Positions 1-6,593 of a stretch of DNA of 21,358 nucleotides are shown piece by piece. Origin of the DNA: Dehalococcoidia bacterium (GTDB lineage: Bacteria > Chloroflexota > Dehalococcoidia > UBA3495); assembly GCA_028822675.1 (NCBI GenBank), contig JAPKDE010000021.1:1-21358 (forward strand), read 5' to 3'. Position 1 is the first letter of the stretch; each line of letters starts with the position of its first letter. A program made the translations under genes and the position numbers. The notes beneath the pieces were generated by a model. That model saw only the letters and a program-made list of their open reading frames with translations. It made no database searches and had not been told where the DNA came from.

Positions 1-2
1 TG

Positions 3-65
3 CTGGTGAATATCAACCGAATCTACAAGATTCACGCCAGCATCAAGATCGTCGGCATAGATTAA
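3..65 (+). CDS. 3' end of an unidentified upstream gene (partial)
   Basis: An open frame enters from the left edge and ends at a TAA at 63-65, giving the last 20 residues (ending KIVGID). It is the only one of the three forward frames that ends in a plausible coding tail here: frame 1 stops at the third codon, and frame 2 would run into the ribosome binding site of the next gene. The fragment is too short to assign a family. It lies 39 bases upstream of the next start on the same strand, so the two genes may be co-transcribed. Confidence 0.45.
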   Translation: MVNINRIYKIHASIKIVGID

Positions 66-104
66 TCAAGAAAACAGCAAGAATTATTATTAAGGGGAGA
101 GAAC

Positions 105-629
105 ATGCCTAGAGTAGTGATCGATCTCAATACTGAAAGTGGCCTGGCGGCCGTGAAGGGCCAATGGAAGTTCGCCCAGGGTCTGGTGCCTGGAGAGCCC
201 AACGAGGGACTGGTCTCCCAACTCGAGGGGTCGCCGGCGCGCCTGGTTGCATATGACGACTCCAGTTGGGAGGTCTGCACTGACCTGGCCAAGTGGATCA
301 CCCACGGATTCTCTTTTGTCTGGTACCGCATCAATGTGACGTTTCCCGAGACGGTGGAGGGTCACCCAACCGCCGGAGTGCGGGTCCAATTTGAGACGTG
401 CATCGACGACTATGGAGAGCTTTGGATCGATGGGGCTTGCGACCGTCACCGGGGCGCGGTACAGGGATTCAACGTGCCCCAGCGGGTGTTGATGACAGAA
501 GAGGTCACGCCGGGCGAGCAACACACTATCGCGCTGTTGGCCGCCAACGGGCCAATGGCTGCTCCGGGTGGAGCGGTCTTTGTGCGCTACGCCAACTTGG
601 CCTTTGAGTGGCGCGAACCAGGGTACTAA
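105..629 (+). CDS. Stand-alone beta-sandwich protein, glycoside hydrolase family 2 sugar-binding-domain-like
   Basis: The protein has 174 residues and an ATG preceded by AAGGGGAGAG at good spacing. It looks like the N-terminal galactose-binding-like jelly roll of beta-galactosidase-type (GH2) enzymes. Visible features are an early D-D-S-S-W segment, a central W-Y-R followed by alternating beta strands, a D-D-Y-G-E-L-W-I-D-G turn (about residues 104-113) typical of that fold, and a C-terminal strand rich in aromatics. No catalytic TIM barrel follows, so the whole protein is the domain alone. There is no signal peptide, so it is probably cytoplasmic. The function is likely carbohydrate or ligand binding, but the ligand is unknown. 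It could be a subunit of the gene ending at 65. The fold call is moderately sure; the role is not. Confidence 0.6.
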   Translation: MPRVVIDLNTESGLAAVKGQWKFAQGLVPGEPNEGLVSQLEGSPARLVAYDDSSWEVCTDLAKWITHGFSFVWYRINVTFPETVEGHPTAGVRVQFETCIDDYGELWIDGACDRHRGAVQGFNVPQRVLMTEEVTPGEQHTIALLAANGPMAAPGGAVFVRYANLAFEWREPGY

Positions 630-670
630 GCCCGCGCGTCAGCCTCAAGTGCATGGGTTAGAAAATCAGA

Positions 671-985
671 CTAGCGGAGTCTTTGCGGTGGTGACGGACG
701 GGGATCTTCGTCCTCGTCGTCATCATCGTCCTCGTCGTATCCTAGAACTCTATCTGAAGGCTCAAAACCCATTGCTTCAAGATCGATACGTAACTTGCGA
801 CAAAAGATTTCGGCGCTCTCGTTGACTGGCAACGTGATCTCCACCATCCCGTCGGCCACCTTCTGGATGGAACCGGGGTCTTCTTTCGTGAGTTCGACTC
901 GTACCGACTCGCGGTGTATCCCCAAGGCGTCAGTCACCTCAAAGATAGCCGCCATGTCTTCCATACCAATTAGCTCTTCAGCCAT
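671..985 (-). CDS. Small hypothetical protein with highly acidic C-terminal tail
   Basis: The product has 104 residues. I place the start at the ATG at 985-983, because AGAGAGGGG lies just upstream; the GTG one codon earlier would abut that site. The first ~80 residues look like a compact alpha/beta domain with no motif I recognise. The chain then ends in DEDDDDDEDED followed by a proline/arginine-rich tip. The tail is encoded by a triplet-rich stretch (about 707-736 on the plus strand, repeats of gtc/ctc/atc), which is prone to length change by slippage. One cysteine is present. The gene converges with the GH2-like gene (41-base gap) with no obvious terminator between them. Function unknown. 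Confidence 0.55.
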   Translation of the reverse strand: MAEELIGMEDMAAIFEVTDALGIHRESVRVELTKEDPGSIQKVADGMVEITLPVNESAEIFCRKLRIDLEAMGFEPSDRVLGYDEDDDDDEDEDPRPSPPQRLR

Positions 986-1001
986 CACCCCTCTCTATTA
1001 G

Positions 1002-1145
1002 TAGTTTTTCGGTAAAAATGATTGTCGCCGAGCCATCTGATACTTTCGAAATCGTCAGCCTGGCAGAATAGTTTTCCGGTAAAAATAATTGTCGGCAGGC
1101 GATTAGATTTTAGCGAAGCTATCAGCCTAGCGGAATAGTTTTCCA
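1002..1145. repeat. 67-bp imperfect tandem repeat, 2.1 copies
   Basis: Two adjacent units start at 1002 and 1069, and a truncated third start lies at 1136 (tagttttcc), so the period is exactly 67 both times. Hand alignment of the two full units gives 49 of 67 identical bases with no gaps. The best-kept parts are the beginning (tagtttt.cggtaaaaat.attgtcg) and the end (cagcct.gc.gaa). The array fills the gap between the stop of the thioredoxin-like gene and the start of the acidic-tail gene, both read on the minus strand. No open frame runs through it. Confidence 0.8.
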
Positions 1146-1155
1146 GTGCTAGCGA

Positions 1156-1809
1156 CTAGTCCTCAGGAGACCACTTGGTGCCGCCCTGAAGAGGAAGGTC
1201 TTCTTGCTTCCCTACTAAAGAATCGGCGACCAAACCGCCAAATTCCTTCAATATGACATCGCCCCAGGCGCGGGCGTGCTCAACTCGGTAGGCGTTACGG
1301 CGGCCGCGTTTGGCCCGCCTTGCTTCAGCTTCTTCCATGCCAGCCGTCTCTTGATCGATGGCCTCATCCATGGCATCAATCGCGGGCACCAAAGTGTTCG
1401 CGGTTTCGATGAAACGGACTTTCTGGTTCATATCCTGGTCCATGACCACAAAGATGGGCACGGTACCGGCGCGGGCCTCAGGCAAAAGACTGTTGCTCAG
1501 TTCTAGTTCGTCGTCCCTATTGAACACCTGCAATGAAATGTTGGGAATGGTGTCTGCCAGCTTCAGAATCACGGGAGTGGTGCTCATGGCGTCACCGCAC
1601 CAATCGGCAGTGAAAACGGCCAGCTTCAGCGGCTCACTCAGGCCGTTAAACAGGCTTAGTGAATCTGCTGGGACCTGGACCGCCTCGTAGATAGACACAA
1701 ACGGGTCTTTATTGACCTTTATCTGGTCAATGTACTGCTGGGTGGTCATCCCCTGGTCGAATTTTTCCTGGGTTAGCTGTGTTTCCTGCGTGAACGCCAC
1801 TACTGCCAC
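1156..1809 (-). CDS. Thioredoxin-fold protein with a single-cysteine W-C-G-D site
   Basis: The product has up to 217 residues. The thioredoxin-like core runs from about residue 60 to 150: a beta strand ending in A-D-W-C-G-D-A (Cys at about residue 71) and a later G-T-V-P-I that supplies the usual cis-proline. The resolving cysteine of the classic W-C-x-x-C site is absent and this is the only cysteine in the chain, so a dithiol mechanism is not possible. Related thioredoxin-like families with WCGD(A) are known, so this is probably family-typical. The C-terminal third is helical and charged (A-R-R-A-K-R-G-R-R). The start is uncertain: GTG at 1809 gives the longest form, and an ATG at residue 21 (1749) is an alternative. 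It probably acts on mixed disulphides or as a scaffold. Confidence 0.75.
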   Translation of the reverse strand: MAVVAFTQETQLTQEKFDQGMTTQQYIDQIKVNKDPFVSIYEAVQVPADSLSLFNGLSEPLKLAVFTADWCGDAMSTTPVILKLADTIPNISLQVFNRDDELELSNSLLPEARAGTVPIFVVMDQDMNQKVRFIETANTLVPAIDAMDEAIDQETAGMEEAEARRAKRGRRNAYRVEHARAWGDVILKEFGGLVADSLVGKQEDLPLQGGTKWSPED

Positions 1810-1942
1810 CCCCGAGTTGAATATTAGCGCCTAGTTTCTCAATATTGAACGCAGTTGGCAATGGGCTATGCAAAACTGCTGCGGCTCGACGTTTTTCGTA
1901 GCTGGGTGCCATGCTAGAATTGGGCGTCTGTTCGTCGTCCGT

Positions 1943-1979
1943 TTGTCGTACCCTCAGCTGGTCACTACTAAACACCAGC
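1943..1979 (+). promoter_or_regulatory. Weak candidate promoter with inverted repeat over the -10 region
   Basis: TTGTCG (1943-1948) lies 17 bases before TACTAA (1966-1971). The inverted repeat GCTGGT (1957-1962) / ACCAGC (1974-1979) brackets the -10 region. It is located in the divergent gap 1810-2036, about 60 bases before the TTG start at 2037. Both hexamers deviate from consensus, so this is tentative. Confidence 0.3.
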
Positions 1980-2036
1980 GATTTATCACGACCAATCCAA
2001 CACTAACTATCCACGAACCATTAGAGAGGCTCCAAC

Positions 2037-2477
2037 TTGGCCGGTGAAGCCAGCGTCCCCTTTTTAAAATACGCCCTCTTCTGTAGAGACACCGCAGAAG
2101 AAGACGGCGGTGACCTAACTCTGAAGGGCATTGTCGACCTGTTTGAACTGCCCGAACCAGACGGCTCTGCTGACCCGGATGACCCGGTGCTTGCCACCGT
2201 AGATTTCAACTTGGCCTTCTGTATTGGCGGAGTTGATCCCGGAGACCACTACCTATTTGTGACTCTGAAGACGCCTGGCATCCCTCTGGAAACACCCCCA
2301 GCTCAGAAAGTGGAATGGGAAAAAGGCATCTTATTCCAGCGGTGGATTAAGACTTTCCGGATTCCCGTGCAGAAGCCCGGAATTCATTCTGCCGCCATTC
2401 TCTTTGACGGCATCCCCCTAGGCGAGGCTACATTCTTGGTGCGGTTCGCAGAAAAATCAGACGCAGCAGACTCATAA
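2037..2477 (+). CDS. Hypothetical protein resembling the DUF6941 family
   Basis: The product is 146 residues from a TTG start, supported by AGAGAGG seven bases upstream. The N-terminal segment (L-K-Y-A-L-F-C-R-D-T, then D-L-T-L-K-G-I-V-D-L-F) and the C-terminal segment (P-G-I-H-S-A-A-I-L-F-D-G-I-P-L-G-E) match the pattern of DUF6941-type beta-rich proteins. In that pattern a strand reading 'cD.v..e..gkltl.G' opens the domain and 'pG.y.f.v..dg..lge' closes it. The biochemical function of that family is not known to me. There is no signal peptide or membrane segment. It diverges from the thioredoxin-like gene across a 227-base gap. The family call is from recall of sequence style, hence moderate confidence. 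Confidence 0.6.
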   Translation: MAGEASVPFLKYALFCRDTAEEDGGDLTLKGIVDLFELPEPDGSADPDDPVLATVDFNLAFCIGGVDPGDHYLFVTLKTPGIPLETPPAQKVEWEKGILFQRWIKTFRIPVQKPGIHSAAILFDGIPLGEATFLVRFAEKSDAADS

Positions 2478-2503
2478 CCTGGTCTCAGACCTGTTTGCCT
2501 CAG

Positions 2504-2532
2504 TTGAATCCCCTTTAAGGCATGTCTATAAT
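2504..2532 (+). promoter_or_regulatory. Sigma70-type promoter for the desulforedoxin-like pair
   Basis: TTGAAT (2504-2509), a 17-base spacer and a perfect TATAAT (2527-2532) lie in the gap after the stop at 2477. Predicted transcription starts near 2539, leaving a leader of about 65 bases before the TTG start at 2606. Confidence 0.6.
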
Positions 2533-2605
2533 TGGTACGAGCCTAGGAGCGTTCTAGAAACTATTTAGAAACGTCTGGGAAACATGCAAGAATTGGAGCT
2601 AAAAG

Positions 2606-2722
2606 TTGGCTAATCAGACTGGCAAACGCTACGTATGCGGCAAATGTGGTTCGGAGTTCATTGTAACCAAGGGCGGGGACGGCGCTATCGCCTGCTGCGA
2701 AACCCCCATGGAACTCAAGTAA
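2606..2722 (+). CDS. Desulforedoxin-like small iron protein, copy 1
   Basis: The product is a 38-residue protein from a TTG start with GGAG seven bases upstream (2595-2598). Cysteines at 11, 14, 30 and 31 give C-x2-C-x15-C-C, the spacing of desulforedoxin and of the N-terminal domain of desulfoferrodoxin, which bind one Fe(S-Cys)4 centre. The typical G-K-R-Y-V-C-x-x-C start and a C-C-x-x-P-M-E-L end are visible. Such proteins act as small cytoplasmic electron carriers, often in superoxide or peroxide detoxification or other redox chains. It is the first of two tandem paralogues (gap 59 bases). Translation of codon 1 as TTG rather than ATG is inferred from the Shine-Dalgarno site and from the matching M-A-N-Q start of copy 2. 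Confidence 0.8.
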   Translation: MANQTGKRYVCGKCGSEFIVTKGGDGAIACCETPMELK

Positions 2723-2781
2723 CCGACTTTACTCGAACATATCCCTGAAATTATTACCAAACCCCTGGGGAGGACCTCTAA

Positions 2782-2925
2782 ATGGCCAACCAACTAGGCA
2801 AACGATACGTCTGTGAGACCTGCAACAGCGGCGTGCTCTGCACTAAGAGCGGCGGCGGCGAAATCATCTGCTGCGAAAAAATCATGGAAATCCAAGAACC
2901 CAGAAAACTCCCCTCCTCAGACTAA
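2782..2925 (+). CDS. Desulforedoxin-like small iron protein, copy 2
   Basis: The product is a 47-residue protein with ATG and a strong GGGGAGG site eight bases upstream. Cysteines at 11, 14, 30 and 31 repeat the C-x2-C-x15-C-C pattern of copy 1. Both proteins begin M-A-N-Q-x-G-K-R-Y-V-C, so they are clear paralogues from a local duplication. This copy has an extra cysteine at residue 20 and a nine-residue polar C-terminal extension (E-P-R-K-L-P-S-S-D). The iron site should be the same; the extra cysteine may be free or redox-active. It shares the transcript of copy 1 and is followed by a terminator at 2969-3008. Confidence 0.82.
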   Translation: MANQLGKRYVCETCNSGVLCTKSGGGEIICCEKIMEIQEPRKLPSSD

Positions 2926-2968
2926 CCTCCGCCGCCATAGGTGGGTTTCCATATAACGGCGTTGATGC

Positions 2969-3008
2969 AAAAGACCCCTTCGATCTGGAAGGGGTCTTTT
3001 ATTTTTTT
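2969..3008 (+). terminator. Bidirectional rho-independent terminator
   Basis: A 13-bp perfect stem, AAAAGACCCCTTC (2969-2981) paired with GAAGGGGTCTTTT (2988-3000), has a 6-base loop and a run of T after it (3002-3008). The A-rich left arm gives a T run on the opposite strand, so it can also end the minus-strand operon that stops at 3030. Confidence 0.9.
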
Positions 3009-3029
3009 GCAAAACCTGAGCGTGACCAG

Positions 3030-4259
3030 TTACGACCAGCGCGGCTCTACGTTTAGCGGTATGTTGAAGAGGTGCTTGCCTAGCTGTTCGCGCACCAGGT
3101 CTGGGGCGCTTACTGCGTGTAGGGTGCCCATACGGGCGTCGCGGTAGTAGCGTTCAAAGTTGCCAGTTTCGTAGAGGCCGTGGGCCCCTCGGACGGCAAA
3201 GAGTCGGTCCACTGCTTTTTGTGAGTTTTCTCTCGCAACCAACCCGGCCATCTCAATCCTGGCAGCGTCATCGGGGACAAAATCCTCGCCGGAAATGGCT
3301 TTGGCGGTGATCTTGCGAACTTCTTGGACCAGTAGCGCGCGGCCAGACTCGATGGCCATGGCGGCGTCGGCCACGGCAAACTGGTTGCCCGGCATGCTGC
3401 TCCTGGGTTTGCCGCCCAGAGTCATGCTGCGGCCTTTGCCAAACTCAATAGTCTCGTCCAGAGCAGCTTGGGCGATGCCCAGCGCCATTCCCGACATCCA
3501 GACCCGGGCCTTGGTCGGCACTTTAAGGGCTGCCGGGCCGTTGGGCAGCCACGGCTGGTAGGTAAGCGGGCGGTTGTCCACCGGGGCCATATCTTCAGGC
3601 ACAAACACCTGGTCCAGCACCACGTCATGGGTCATGGAACCACGGGCAGCCATCGCCATCCAGGTCTCATCAATGGTCAGGCCAGGTTGGCTGGTGGGCA
3701 ATACCAACCATCGGTTGTAGGCGGCGGGCGGCGTGGACCCCTTAAAGTTTGGCGGCGGCCCCGGAACCATGGTGCTGAGGAACATCCAGGTGGATATGCT
3801 GGAGCCGCTGACGAATGGCCAACGACCGGAGGCAGTAAACCCGCCGGGTGCTGGCTTGGTATCCCCGCCGGGAATGGCAGCATGGGAAATCAGTGACCCA
3901 TTTTCCACAACGTCTTTTATTAGCCAATGGGAGGCGTCTCCCATCATGCCCAGTGACCTGCTACACAACACTGAGTGGTTTCCCATGAGCCAAGCTGTAG
4001 AGGCGCAGGCCCCGCCGATAAGTTCGTAGAGGGCAACCTGGGTCACCAGGTCAGCCTCGGTGCCGCCCTGTTCTTTGGGAATGGCGACGGTCAACAAGCC
4101 CGCCTCGTGCAGGTCCTGGATATTTTCCACGGGCACCCGGCGGGTTCGGTCGGTCTCCTGAGCGCGCCCAGCAATCTTCAGGGCGGCCTTTCGGGCCGCT
4201 TCTACCAGGTCTTGGCGCGGCTCAATCATTTGTTGCGCCGGGTCATTATTCGCCACCAT
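3030..4259 (-). CDS. Acyl-CoA-dehydrogenase-fold flavin-dependent monooxygenase (HsaA/DszC-like)
   Basis: The protein has 409 residues from an ATG with GAAGGG eight bases upstream. It carries the acyl-CoA dehydrogenase fold: a helical N-terminal domain (I-P-K-E-Q-G-G-T-E at about 60-68), a middle beta domain (F-T-A-S-G-R-W-P-F-V-S-G, about 142-153) and a C-terminal four-helix bundle. The middle-domain and C-terminal patterns (R-Y-Y-R-D-A-R-M-G-T-L-H-A-V, about 373-386) fit the group D flavin monooxygenases, such as HsaA-type hydroxylases and dibenzothiophene monooxygenases. These use reduced flavin and oxygen rather than oxidising acyl-CoA. They need a separate flavin reductase, which is not in this window. 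It lies 58 bases after the alcohol dehydrogenase on the same strand, probably one transcript. The substrate is unknown. Confidence 0.8.
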   Translation of the reverse strand: MVANNDPAQQMIEPRQDLVEAARKAALKIAGRAQETDRTRRVPVENIQDLHEAGLLTVAIPKEQGGTEADLVTQVALYELIGGACASTAWLMGNHSVLCSRSLGMMGDASHWLIKDVVENGSLISHAAIPGGDTKPAPGGFTASGRWPFVSGSSISTWMFLSTMVPGPPPNFKGSTPPAAYNRWLVLPTSQPGLTIDETWMAMAARGSMTHDVVLDQVFVPEDMAPVDNRPLTYQPWLPNGPAALKVPTKARVWMSGMALGIAQAALDETIEFGKGRSMTLGGKPRSSMPGNQFAVADAAMAIESGRALLVQEVRKITAKAISGEDFVPDDAARIEMAGLVARENSQKAVDRLFAVRGAHGLYETGNFERYYRDARMGTLHAVSAPDLVREQLGKHLFNIPLNVEPRWS

Positions 4260-4317
4260 CGGATTTCCCTTCTAAGACTGAATCACTTGTCGCGCCAGAT
4301 ACCACCTAAGTACCTGC

Positions 4318-5424
4318 CTAGGGAACCAGCATAGCTCTGGTGATTGGAGTTTGGCTTTGGTCCCACTCTGCTTGGGCGAACGCTTCGTTGACGTCGGCCA
4401 GCGAGAACTGATGCGAGACGATCTTGTCGAAGGGCAAAACGTCCTGTTTGCGCACCAGGAAGTTGAGCAATCTGGGCAGCAATTCCGGCTTGTACATCAG
4501 GGAACCGATGATGTTCTTGCCGGTGAGCAGTTTTGAGGGGTCGATTGACACCTGTTTTCCACGAACGATATCACCGATCTCCACAAAAGTGCCGCCGTTG
4601 CTCAGCATATCGATACCTTCAGCCAGCAATTCGGCCCGACCCACCAATTCCATCACCACGTCAGCGCCACGCCCGTCGGTCAATTCCCTGACGCGATTCA
4701 GTCGTGTTTCGGGCGTGTTGAACTCTTCGATGTTGATGGTGTGGTCGGCGCCAAATTCCTCGGCCAGTTGTAGGCGGTTGTCCAGGCGGTCAATCACGAT
4801 CACCCGGTCGGCGCCCATTTCCTTGGCCATGGCGGTGGCATGAATGCCCAGGCCACCGGCGCCCTGGATGACCACATAGTCACCCTCGCCGGCTTGGGCC
4901 CTGATCAGCCCAGTCGTCACGGTGCCCATGGCGCAGTTCACCGGCCCCAAGATGTTGTCGTCCAGCTCGTCCGGGACCTTGAAGAATGGGTGTCGGTTCG
5001 GCAGGTACAGGTAATCGGAGTAGGTGGCGGTGAAATACGGCCACACCCCAGCAGCGGGGTAGTTCCGGTTCATGCACCAGTTGGTGTTGCCCTTGAGGCA
5101 CTGGCGGCAGTGATAACAGGGGAAGACGGCGGCATAGATCACGCGGTCGCCCTTCTTGATGGGTGCTCCGGCGGAATCTGTCTCCACGCCTTCTCCCAAA
5201 ATCTCCACAACTCCGGTGCCTTCGTGGCCCATGGCCCGGCCTGTGGGGGGCAGGGGCAGGTTCTGCTGAGTCTGGTCGCCGCGCCAGGTGTGGAGGTCAG
5301 AACCACAGACTCCGGCTTGGGTCATGCGTAGTATGACTGCGCCTGGAGCGGGCTCCGGCACTTCATACTCTTCGATCACAAAAGGTTTGCCGTATTCCTT
5401 GCAAACTACCACTCGACCTTTCAT
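4318..5424 (-). CDS. Zinc-dependent alcohol dehydrogenase, MDR superfamily
   Basis: The protein has 368 residues, typical for the family. The start is the ATG after GTAGGAGGAACG, a strong binding site. Catalytic zinc ligands are visible at Cys40 (V-C-G-S-D), His67-Glu68 (G-H-E-G-T-G) and Cys164 (V-N-C-A-M-G). The structural zinc site is complete: Cys103, 106, 109 and 117 in C-x2-C-x2-C-x7-C. The Rossmann NAD(P)-binding motif is G-A-G-G-L-G at 188-193, with an acidic residue (I-D-R) at the end of the second strand that favours NAD. It oxidises an alcohol or reduces an aldehyde or ketone in the cytoplasm; the exact substrate cannot be read. It is the first gene of a two-gene operon with the monooxygenase. 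Confidence 0.92.
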   Translation of the reverse strand: MKGRVVVCKEYGKPFVIEEYEVPEPAPGAVILRMTQAGVCGSDLHTWRGDQTQQNLPLPPTGRAMGHEGTGVVEILGEGVETDSAGAPIKKGDRVIYAAVFPCYHCRQCLKGNTNWCMNRNYPAAGVWPYFTATYSDYLYLPNRHPFFKVPDELDDNILGPVNCAMGTVTTGLIRAQAGEGDYVVIQGAGGLGIHATAMAKEMGADRVIVIDRLDNRLQLAEEFGADHTINIEEFNTPETRLNRVRELTDGRGADVVMELVGRAELLAEGIDMLSNGGTFVEIGDIVRGKQVSIDPSKLLTGKNIIGSLMYKPELLPRLLNFLVRKQDVLPFDKIVSHQFSLADVNEAFAQAEWDQSQTPITRAMLVP

Positions 5425-5673
5425 ACGTTCCTCCTACAAGAAACCGTCTTCAACCAAACTTTGAGCCGCAACAATACTCGGGTATATCTACTGAATATCT
5501 GGTGGGTATCCACGAGCCTGAAAGACGCGGGTAACATACCACACCGCAGGTGAAACGGTAACTGCGGTTAGGCACCCATTATCATTAGCGGATTCACTTA
5601 ATTTACTTCTCGTGATACTTTCTTAATTAGATATATTTTCGTTTAATTTAACTTAGTGTTTAAGTAAGTAAAT

Positions 5674-5919
5674 GTGGGCAAAGTTCTAATGGGAATTAAC
5701 GTGTTCAAAAACAAGTCTGGCCGCTGGTTCGGAGTTGACAGTCTGTTCATGGCAGTGATTTCGGTGGCCGTTGCACCGTTGATCTTCGGCGTACTGGGGA
5801 TAGCGGCCGGGATGATTGCCGTGGCGAATGGGAGCCAGTACCTGGGCATGTTGGGAGTCATCAGCAGTGCGGTGCTGGGCTTCAGCGGCTACTATTTTGC
5901 CGCAAACCTAATCGCCTAA
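5674..5919 (+). CDS. Small two-helix membrane protein, hypothetical
   Basis: The product has up to 81 residues. Two hydrophobic segments (about 22-50 and 55-78) separated by a short polar turn (A-N-G-S-Q) indicate two membrane helices rich in Ala, Gly, Val and Ile. A basic N-terminus (F-K-N-K-S-G-R) favours that end in the cytoplasm. The start is not settled: GTG at 5674, ATG at 5689, or GTG at 5701, which has GGGA about seven bases upstream. The upstream 75 bases (5598-5673) are very AT-rich, as expected for a promoter, but I see no clear hexamer pair. No family recognised. Confidence 0.5.
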   Translation: MGKVLMGINVFKNKSGRWFGVDSLFMAVISVAVAPLIFGVLGIAAGMIAVANGSQYLGMLGVISSAVLGFSGYYFAANLIA

Positions 5920-5942
5920 GCTATCCCACCAATTACAATGCC

Positions 5943-6096
5943 TGTAGGCGAGGGTTTTTAACCCGCTGGTTTCATCGGTATACATGCCTGAATTCGTCGC
6001 CAATTTTCCATTCTATGTTTGTGGATTACCCCTGATTTATTGGTGGTTTGGAAATTGCCTGTTGCGAACAGGGCGGGTTTTCAACCCGCCCGTACA
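5943..6096. repeat. Paired-palindrome element, copy A
   Basis: Two palindromes lie 123 bases apart, centre to centre. The left one is degenerate (GGGTT, TTT, AACCC at 5952-5964 inside GCGaGGGTT/AACCCGC). The right one is perfect: GGGCGGGTT (6071-6079), loop ttc, AACCCGCCC (6083-6091). The unit is bounded by TGTA (5943-5946) and TACA (6093-6096), giving 154 bases. Copy B at 11289 has the same layout. No transposase or open frame is inside. Confidence 0.65.
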
Positions 6097-6136
6097 ATAC
6101 CGAACACCACCAATGTCCAATATCGATGTGGTCGAA

Positions 6137-6172
6137 AATAAAGGGGGCACAGCCAATCTGTGTCCCTTTATT
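6137..6172 (-). terminator. Rho-independent terminator of the stress-protein operon
   Basis: The outer stem AATAAAGGG / CCCTTTATT and inner stem CACAG / CTGTG surround a loop of ccaat, with a small internal bulge. On the minus strand the stem ends in TTTATTTT. It lies 33 bases past the stop at 6205. Confidence 0.75.
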
Positions 6173-6204
6173 AATTCCGTTGCCTGTTTGAGTTTCGGGG
6201 TTGG

Positions 6205-6585
6205 TCAGCCTCTTAGGACTAGAACCGGCCCGGCGGCTTGGCGCACTACGGTGTCGGCCACGCTGCCCATCAACCAGCGGCTCATCCCGGAACGGCCGTG
6301 GGTGGTCATTGCCACTAGGGCATCTGGATACTCGTAGGTCAGATCCACTATGGCTCTGGAAGGGTCTCCGTAAAGAATCTTGCACTCCACGTCGGCCACT
6401 CCTTCACTCCGTATTTGGTTGGCCAGTAGATCCAGTCCCTCACGCTCTGATTCACTCATGTTGTCGCCCCGCGACACTCGCACCAAACAGAGTTTTGAGT
6501 CTAGTCCTTTGGCGAGCGCAACGGCGTGGGGCAAGATATGCTCTGCCAGTTCTGATCCGTCCAGTGGAACTATGATATGGCCCAT
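6205..6585 (-). CDS. Universal stress protein (UspA family), second of a tandem pair
   Basis: The product has 126 residues, starting at the ATG at 6585, where the family's conserved N-terminal strand begins (M-G-H-I-I-V-P-L-D-G-S). Longer readings would overlap the upstream gene. The nucleotide-binding signature is present near the end: T-H-G-R-S-G at 95-100, then M-G-S at 106-108. This suggests an ATP-binding member. At 126 residues it is slightly shorter than the usual 140-160. It starts 8 bases after the stop of the other stress protein, so translation is probably coupled. The predicted role is a cytoplasmic stress or energy-state response. Confidence 0.9.
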   Translation of the reverse strand: MGHIIVPLDGSELAEHILPHAVALAKGLDSKLCLVRVSRGDNMSESEREGLDLLANQIRSEGVADVECKILYGDPSRAIVDLTYEYPDALVAMTTHGRSGMSRWLMGSVADTVVRQAAGPVLVLRG

Positions 6586-6593
6586 GGAACCGT

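Noticed and set aside
1727..1975. 82-codon minus-strand frame over the start of the thioredoxin-like gene
   Set aside because: It overlaps the thioredoxin-like coding start in another frame and reads low-complexity Ser/Gly; more likely the divergent promoter gap.
4840..5331. 163-codon plus-strand frame opposite the alcohol dehydrogenase
   Set aside because: It lies wholly inside a well-supported minus-strand gene with all zinc ligands, and its translation has no family-like features.
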